From the NCBI GenBank assembly GCA_003427395.1, contig BFEA01000027.1:5479299-5502389 (forward strand): 23,091 nucleotides of DNA. The letters run 5' to 3'. The position numbers were made by a program, and so were the translations under genes. This document shows positions 18,572-23,091 of this stretch, piece by piece. The notes below the pieces were generated by a model. The model did no database searches, was not told the DNA's origin, and saw only the letters and a list, made by a program, of their open reading frames with translations. The first letter of the stretch is position 1, and each line of letters begins with the position of its first letter. This DNA comes from Chara braunii (Eukaryota > Streptophyta > Charophyceae > Charales > Characeae).

Positions 18572-18633
18572 AATCATCGACCAGCGGCCATGCTGATCTT
18601 TCGTGTATCGTACCAAAACGGAGACAAACGGAC
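18572..18633 (-). pseudogene. U6 snRNA-derived fragment (copy B)
   Basis: On the minus strand this reads GTCCGTTTGT, then TTTTGGTACGATACACGAAA, then GATCAGCATGGCC, matching the 5' half of U6 through the AGC region. The ACAGAGA box is mutated to ACACGAA and the 3' domain is missing. It abuts copy A through a shared CCTCCGTCCGTTTGT junction. Confidence 0.75.
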
Positions 18634-18701
18634 GGAGGCTAATTTGTTAATGGGTGTCGCGAAGGACAAACGGACGGAGGAGTAGGGGCCGCATACTGAT
18701 C
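18634..18701 (-). pseudogene. U6-related fragment and spacer (copy C)
   Basis: The minus strand shows GATCAGTATGCGGCCCCT, close to GATTAGCATGGCCCCT of U6. CCTCCGTCCGTTTGT follows, then GACACCCATTAAC, which matches GACACCCGTTAAG of copy A. It is the third and most decayed unit of the tandem set. Confidence 0.5.
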
Positions 18702-18704
18702 GAG

Positions 18705-18722
18705 GTATGTTTACCTCGAGAA
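18705..18722. repeat. Short perfect hairpin
   Basis: CGAGGTA and TACCTCG form a 7-bp stem with a TGTT loop, between the U6-like set and the larger foldback at 18738. Confidence 0.7.
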
Positions 18723-18737
18723 GGCGCTATACGGACT

Positions 18738-18893
18738 TCCCTGTTTTGGAAAAGTATCCCTGGGAGCATATCCCGACTACTGGATTTTTCTTTTCTGGTC
18801 GGTATATGCTGCGAGGTAGGCTTTTCTAAAATAAGGAAGAAAATCCCAGTGGTCGGGATTCTCCCAGGAATGGGTTTTTCCTAAAACAGGGAA
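18738..18893. repeat. Imperfect inverted repeat (foldback), arms about 60 bp
   Basis: The left arm starts TTCCCTGTTTTGGAAAA and contains CTGGGAG, CCCGACTACTGG and ATTTTTC. The reverse complement of the right arm starts TTCCCTGTTTTAGGAAAA and contains CTGGGAG, CCCGACCACTGG and ATTTTC. Arms are about 18738-18796 and 18829-18893, separated by about 32 bases. It could be a small foldback transposon or a hairpin RNA precursor. No target-site duplication was identified. Confidence 0.8.
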
Positions 18894-18970
18894 AAAAACG
18901 TTAGACATCTGTCGAAAGGATTATATGCTAGGGGGATAACCAGACTTCCACGCAATTGTCCGATAGATCT

Positions 18971-19072
18971 CAGGTATCTGGTAGACTCCCGATCTCGCTT
19001 GGAGGGTGGGTACCATTCCCGCTGAGGGGGTAGCCAGATCTGGATGTCTCCCAGGTATCTGGTAGACTTCCG
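18971..19072 (+). repeat. Direct repeat of AGGTATCTGGTAGACT
   Basis: CAGGTATCTGGTAGACT occurs at 18971 and again at 19052, each followed by a CCG-type ending. The sequence between them is unlike either flank. No gene is seen here. Confidence 0.7.
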
Positions 19073-19223
19073 TATACTCGAGTTCGGAATAGACGAGACG
19101 ATTCATTTGTCCCCCCCAAAAAAAAACCACACGCACAATGAATGAACACGCTGATGGCACGATACGAAACAAATGACCAAAATATTACGAGATGTTTGCA
19201 AAATGTGGGGCTTTGTTACACAC

Positions 19224-19300
19224 CTGGACCTGATTCAAGTCACAGATACATCCATGACACTTTTATCTGGACGTGATTCGAGTCAAAGATACGTCCATGA
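19224..19300 (+). repeat. 43-bp tandem repeat containing a TGGAC...GTCCA half palindrome
   Basis: Copy 1 (19224-19257) and copy 2 (19267-19300) share CTGGAC-TGATTC-AGTCA-AGATAC-TCCATGAC. Related single modules lie at 19410-19439, near 19710, and at 19843-19895. Confidence 0.85.
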
Positions 19301-19616
19301 CGGGCTGTGATAGGTGTCAGTTACAGGAAAGAGCGAGTGCGTGCCATTTAAGAGTGTTCTCACACCTATGACCTTGGGGGAGATGATCAGACTGCAATTA
19401 CGGCCCGCTCTGGATGTTTCGAGTCGCAATCACGTCCAGAACTGAGCCGGAAATGTACTACAGTAGTGTGACCGATTGCCCTAATTCGGGAAGCGGACCT
19501 CGACAATTTATTACAGATGAGATAGTGCAAAATTACAGACGCAACACGGATGGTATGTTGTCTCAAGGTAAAGGAAATAAATTGACGTGTGTGTATTATT
19601 AAAACTGACTAGATCA

Positions 19617-19692
19617 AATACACTGTATTCCCAGCATGTATTCACACACTAGATACACTTCATTCCCAGCATATATATATTCACACATTAGG
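19617..19692 (+). repeat. Two-copy tandem repeat, about 37 bp
   Basis: ATACACT-ATTCCCAGCAT-TATTCACACA-TAG is repeated, with the second copy expanded by ATATAT. It is followed at 19790-19811 by a 10-bp duplication of TCCATAGTAC. Confidence 0.8.
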
Positions 19693-19842
19693 TCTTAATT
19701 TTACTCAGCTCTGGACTTAAATGCGGTCAGGTACACCAGTCTCTGTCCGTAATAGCAGTCAGATATATCCAGAAAAGTCCCGAGTGCGAGTCCATAGTAC
19801 TCCATAGTACGGGACTTCTACACTGGCACTTGTCTAAATGTA

Positions 19843-19895
19843 TCTGGACGCAATAACGCCCGGTACTGATGAATTTCGCCGCAATCTCGTCCAGA
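19843..19895. repeat. Palindrome-bounded module TCTGGACG...CGTCCAGA
   Basis: TCTGGACG at 19843-19850 pairs exactly with CGTCCAGA at 19888-19895 across 37 bases. It belongs to the same sequence family as 19224-19300 and 19410-19439. Confidence 0.7.
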
Positions 19896-19899
19896 GCTT

Positions 19900-20930
19900 A
19901 GTGGAATAGGAGTTGCAGTGCGATTATGCCGTAACTGTTTCTTATTATCTTTTTAGGAATTCAAGAGTTGTTCGTTTGCAGAATGGACTGGCCTTTTCTT
20001 TCGACTTGTGTGTTTTCGTTTTTGATTGGCGTTCCGTAAGCGGGAGCGTTTGGAAAATCGTCAGGCCTCCGCACACAACTCACCAAATATGAAAAAGAAA
20101 AGCTAACGGGGGTGCATCCTTCTGTTTTCTTCTATTTCCTGTTTTTTGGGAAAGAAAGTTTATGGTAGGTGCACTTTTTTTTTGTTCATTTTTGGAAAAA
20201 ACAAAAGCTAAAAGCTATGGCAGATGTGCTCCTTACCGTCTGCTGATTCACTTAGTTAGGTACTACGGACCCTCTGTCCCATTCGACCTGAATGGTTCAC
20301 CGGTTCCACCAAATGCCCTCGTCCCGAACTGGTATCCCAATTGTCAGGTTGGACGAGAGCGCAGGTTGTGCTTCATGGGGACAAATGAGTTTTGGGGGAG
20401 CTACTGTAATTACAAGTTGAGCTACTGCAATACCTGTTGTAGGAGACACCATAGTGTAACTTCGTTCTAATTTGGTTATGGGACAGCATAGGAACTTGGT
20501 TATGGGGAAAGCTTCTCAGTGGATAATGCATCCTTAAACACGTGCAACTCCGTCTCCTACGGAAACCACTCGGCCGATTTCATCCACTTGTACTTTGGTG
20601 TAATAATTTGTAATAATTTGTAATTCTTTGTTCTAATAAAGTAGATAGCTCCGCTCCAGCAAATTTGTTCATAAATTTCATGCTCTCGTCTCACCAGGGA
20701 CTACTTTTTTTTTTTTAGTTCTATCCATCTCCAGGGAAAGTCTCTAGGGACTCAAAAAATCAAAATAATGAAATTTCTTGAGCCATTTCAACAGGCTCAG
20801 AAATCACACGTTTCTCTGAATCATCGTATCGTACTTCCATAATCTCTAAGAAACGCTGCACATAATATCATATCATCGCTTCTGAGTATTGGCAGAGGCA
20901 CGAACGAAGGAAGTGCTCGCTTGCCTCTGC
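19900..20930. other. Intergenic stretch with no recognised gene
   Basis: No gene is supported here. It contains a repeated TTGGTTATGGG near 20472 and 20500, and an 11-bp repeat of GTAATAATTT near 20598-20625. An open frame at 20162-20470 (+, 102 codons) is unrecognised, with no repeats and no family signature. I do not call it a gene. Confidence 0.5.
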
Positions 20931-20937
20931 CGCACTA

Positions 20938-21062
20938 ATTTTGATAGAATTGGCGCTTTTGGGTAATCAACGATAAATGGTCTTTGTACATCTCTTTCTG
21001 TTCTCCTTTTGATAGAATTTTGATAGAATTTGCGCTTTGGGTAATCAACGACAAAGACCATT
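20938..21062 (+). repeat. 79-bp-spaced direct repeat with a 12-bp internal inversion
   Basis: ATTTTGATAGAATT, GCGCTTT and GGGTAATCAACGA occur at 20938 onward and again at 21017 onward. The bases that follow are inverted: AATGGTCTTTGT (20976-20987) against ACAAAGACCATT (21051-21062), an exact reverse complement. Confidence 0.85.
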
Positions 21063-21266
21063 GGTCCAACTCATGGCTCGGGTATTTCGCAAAATGTTTT
21101 TGTCATCGTCCTTCCCTGCGGCGGGTCCACTTGTTCAGGATTAAAAAAAAGAACAGAGCCATGAGTTCTTTCTGTTCTATTTTTTTAATCCTGAACAAGT
21201 GGACCCGCCGCGGCGAAGGACGATGACAAAAACATTTTGCGAAATACCCGAGCCATGAGTTGGACC
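21063..21266. repeat. Near-perfect inverted repeat, arms 94 and 95 bp, 15-base spacer
   Basis: The left arm (21063-21156) begins GGTCCAACTCATGGCTCGGG and ends GAACAG. The right arm (21172-21266) is its reverse complement except for two substitutions (TTCCCTGCGG against TTCGCCGCGG) and a small change in the A run. The spacer is 21157-21171. A transcript would fold into a long, nearly perfect hairpin. No transposase or clear target-site duplication is seen, so a foldback/MITE or an siRNA-generating hairpin are both possible. Confidence 0.93.
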
Positions 21267-21340
21267 CCATCTTTGCAATGTAGCCGTGCGGAAATACCCG
21301 AGCCATCAGTTGGACCCCGTCTTTGCAATGTACCCGGACC
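21241..21340 (+). repeat. 50-bp tandem duplication overlapping the inverted-repeat arm
   Basis: GAAATACCCGAGCCATGAGT, then TGGACCCCATCTTTGCAATGTA, is repeated at 21291 with GAGCCATCAGT and CCCCGTC. The first copy begins inside the right arm of the hairpin, so the duplication happened after the arm sequence existed or copied part of it. Confidence 0.88.
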
Positions 21341-21559
21341 GAACGCTGCCCAACTTTGTAAAATGCCCTTGCAGTTGCCAAGTTTTCGTAGGTGCAATTG
21401 CAAAAGGCCACCTGACAGGGGTATAACACAAACATGTCAGCCCAGAAGGGCATTTCACTGTGCCCATATCTTTTAACGGAGTTTTTGACGTATATCTCAA
21501 CTTCGGGGGTTAATTTGGAAAAATCCCCCCGCACAAAAAAAAGGAGACTCTTGCTCTCT

Positions 21560-21735
21560 CTTTGCCTTTTTTGCACACCCCCAGCCCCATTGCGTGACCT
21601 GCTCCTGCCCCTCCCTCCACTTCCGGCTCTCTTTTGCACGACCCACTCCTCCCCCTCCTCGGACCTCCTCCCCCTTGTGTGACCTCCCCCGTGCACGACC
21701 TCTATCCCATCCTTGCACGACATGACCTTCCCCGT
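21560..21735 (+). repeat. C/T-rich tract with degenerate TTGCACGACC repeats
   Basis: Near-copies of TTGCACGACC or TTGTGTGACC followed by CTCC-type runs occur about every 30-40 bases (for example near 21635, 21676, 21691 and 21714). The bias explains the long open frame on the minus strand across this stretch. Confidence 0.6.
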
Positions 21736-21757
21736 GGCAGATTGTGGGCGGACCGCC

Positions 21758-21796
21758 GCTGGATTTGAAGTCACACTGAGCATCAACTGAGCGACC
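21758..21796 (-). mobile_element. tRNA-derived SINE-like module
   Basis: On the minus strand GGTCGCTCAGTTGATGCTC looks like a tRNA D arm with A box. CTTCAAATCCAGC follows after only a few bases as a T-arm/B-box-like element. The anticodon-arm region is missing, so this is not a functional tRNA. A SINE head or decayed tRNA pseudogene is the simplest reading. Confidence 0.55.
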
Positions 21797-21902
21797 TGCC
21801 ACTCTGCAAAATGAGAAGCAGTCTTCCGGAAGAACACAGGAAGATACACTGCGACGGATAGATACACTGTGTATGGACTAAAGAGCTGTCAGATGCAAAC
21901 TA

Positions 21903-21905
<3 letters not shown>

Positions 21906-21956
<51 letters not shown>
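21906..21956 (+). repeat. (GT)n(GA)n compound microsatellite
   Basis: GT repeats run to about 21936 and continue directly as GA repeats to 21956. Confidence 0.98.
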
Positions 21957-21958
21957 TA

Positions 21959-22033
21959 CCATCGATAGCATGAGCAAAATCGAATGAATCTACAGCTAGA
22001 ACATCGAAATATATTTCCATAGGCGCATGTGTG

Positions 22034-22081
<48 letters not shown>

Positions 22082-22117
22082 TCTGATTCATTCCGATTTT
22101 GCTCATCCTATCGATGG
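21959..22117. repeat. Inverted repeat, arms 32 and 33 bp, enclosing the TG microsatellite
   Basis: The left arm (21959-21990) is CCATCGATAG-ATGAGCAAAATC-AATGAATC, and the right arm (22085-22117) is its reverse complement with one mismatch and one indel. Confidence 0.88.
22038..22080 (+). repeat. (TG)n microsatellite
   Basis: An uninterrupted TG repeat of about 43 bases lies inside the loop of the inverted repeat at 21959-22117. Confidence 0.98.
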
Positions 22118-22260
22118 AGGTATCCTATCAAGAGAGTTTTTCAGCCATGCACGCAGAGAGATAGAGAGAGGCTACTTCCATCGATAGGAGCGAAAAATAT
22201 CAAGAGCTACCCTTCTCCATCGATGGAGGTATCCTATCAAGAGAGTTTTCCAGCCATGCA
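22110..22260 (+). repeat. 42-bp direct repeat, spacing 109
   Basis: Copies at 22110-22151 and 22219-22260 differ at one base. They begin ATCGATGGAGGTATCC and end CAGCCATGCA. The intervening part also holds an inverted CCATCGATAGG. Confidence 0.93.
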
Positions 22261-22466
22261 TCTCCGGAAGAAGTGGAAGGACGTTCACAATGGGGAAATA
22301 CCCTTCTTTGCAACTTCTTCATCGAATAACTTGGCGAAATAACTCCTGACATTCCATTTACTTTGGTTGGCGAAATAAGAGTTGACAGTGCAAAGGGCTG
22401 TAGAGCTGGGCGGGTTCAATGGTTTAGAAAGCGGTGGGCTGCTTGTCCTCAATGAGCATCAATATA

Positions 22467-22593
22467 TGGGCGATCTTGCTGTTGTACTTATTTCCTCAGC
22501 GTAAAAGGGGGATATTTCTTTTGAGCCTCCCTTGCAGCAGTAAAGTATTTTGGTCTTTTCTCTGGGCGATCTTGCTGTTGTACTTATTTCCTC
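22467..22593 (+). repeat. 31-bp exact direct repeat, spacing 96
   Basis: TGGGCGATCTTGCTGTTGTA plus CTTATTTCCTC occurs at 22467-22497 and 22563-22593. CCTCTTTAGGAATGATG is also repeated at 22590 and about 22645. No gene is seen. Confidence 0.93.
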
Positions 22594-22900
22594 TTTAGGA
22601 ATGATGCAGTGCCTCTAGGGGTTTGGAAGGTTTTGTCTCTAGTCCCTCTTTAGGAATGATGTCTCTGTTGCATTACGTGGATAACATGATTAAAAGGAAA
22701 AAAAGGTCCCCCAAAAAATAATGACGTTAGAACGGGTTGTGGTCTTTGTGATTGGCGGCGCTATTTTTTTTTCGGCCCCCTGAAAACTACTCTATACTCC
22801 ACTCTCAAATCATTCATCATCTTTCAAATCCTTTCAATTCACCTTCACTACCTGTCCTCTACCACCCCGGCGAACATGGCTTGGTCTTCATCGTCTCCCT

Positions 22901-22993
22901 CCAGCCGTCGGAGGGGACACTGCTGTTATTCATTCGAGGAAGGGGAAGATGAATAGGGACCAGCCATCAGAGGGGGCACTGCCGTTATTCGGT
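22901..22993 (+). repeat. 60-bp-spaced direct repeat
   Basis: CCAGCCGTCGGAGGGGACAC then TGCTGTTATTC at 22901 is repeated at 22961 with a few substitutions. An open frame across it (22752-22952) is not recognisable and the duplication is enough to explain it. Confidence 0.85.
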
Positions 22994-23091
22994 TTGGGAG
23001 TGGGGGATGGCGAAAAGGGAGGAGCAGCTACAATAGCCGGACCCCTGCCGGTGGCCCCAGCCCATCCTTGAGCACTACGGTTGGGGCGGGG

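Noticed and set aside
21103-21867. Longest open frame in the window (254 codons, minus strand)
   Set aside because: It runs through one arm of the perfect foldback, the 50-bp tandem duplication, a C/T-rich repeat tract and a SINE-like module. Its product shows the duplication (repeated MARVF/LGYF-type pieces) and no known domain. Repeats explain the openness.

Overview
The window looks like nuclear DNA from a eukaryote. It contains a spliced ribosomal-protein gene, decayed U6 snRNA copies, tRNA-derived SINE-like modules, a 5'-truncated LINE, long GA/GT/AT microsatellites and many minisatellites. No bacterial-style operons or ribosome-binding sites are visible. Short copies of AAACCCTA/TAGGGTTT (the plant-type telobox) occur in and around the gene and elsewhere. 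This makes a green-lineage host, plant or streptophyte alga, the best guess, but that is an inference and no species is assigned.

The one confident protein gene is RPL39 (60S ribosomal protein eL39) on the + strand at 13249-15908. It is not visible as a single open frame. Exon 1 contributes only the ATG (13249-13251), exon 2 is 14132-14235 and exon 3 is 15860-15908. Together they encode exactly 51 residues, the normal eL39 length. Intron 1 (880 bp) holds a minisatellite next to its acceptor. Intron 2 (1624 bp) is mostly a roughly 1.1 kb polypyrimidine tract plus a 97-bp tandem duplication.

Layout: 1-1740 is AT-rich, with three copies of a 30-bp motif. 1768-3027 holds two diverged copies of one element in opposite orientation, whose stem-loops keep pairing although the stem sequence changed. 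4560-5540 holds a 54-bp minisatellite and then a run of strong hairpins ending in a 10-T tract, a candidate structured RNA. 6240-8330 is rich in tRNA-like modules and repeats. 9200-9256 is G-quadruplex-like. 9480-10190 (-) is a LINE ORF2 C-terminus remnant. 10418-12656 is a tandem duplication of a roughly 0.95-1.3 kb unit that carries a GA microsatellite, with a 359-base assembly gap in the first copy. 13249-15908 is RPL39. 16350-18085 holds short tandem repeats. 18457-18701 (-) is a tandem set of U6-derived sequences, followed by a foldback at 18738-18893. 19224-19895 holds dispersed copies of a TCTGGACG/CGTCCAGA module. 21063-21266 is an almost perfect 94/95-bp inverted repeat. 21906-22260 holds GT/GA microsatellites inside another inverted repeat. 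22467-22993 holds short direct repeats.

Apart from RPL39, the window reads as intergenic DNA shaped by retroposition, tandem duplication and foldback formation. Most open frames here have no coding support. Several of the longest exist only because pyrimidine-rich or duplicated DNA lacks stop codons.
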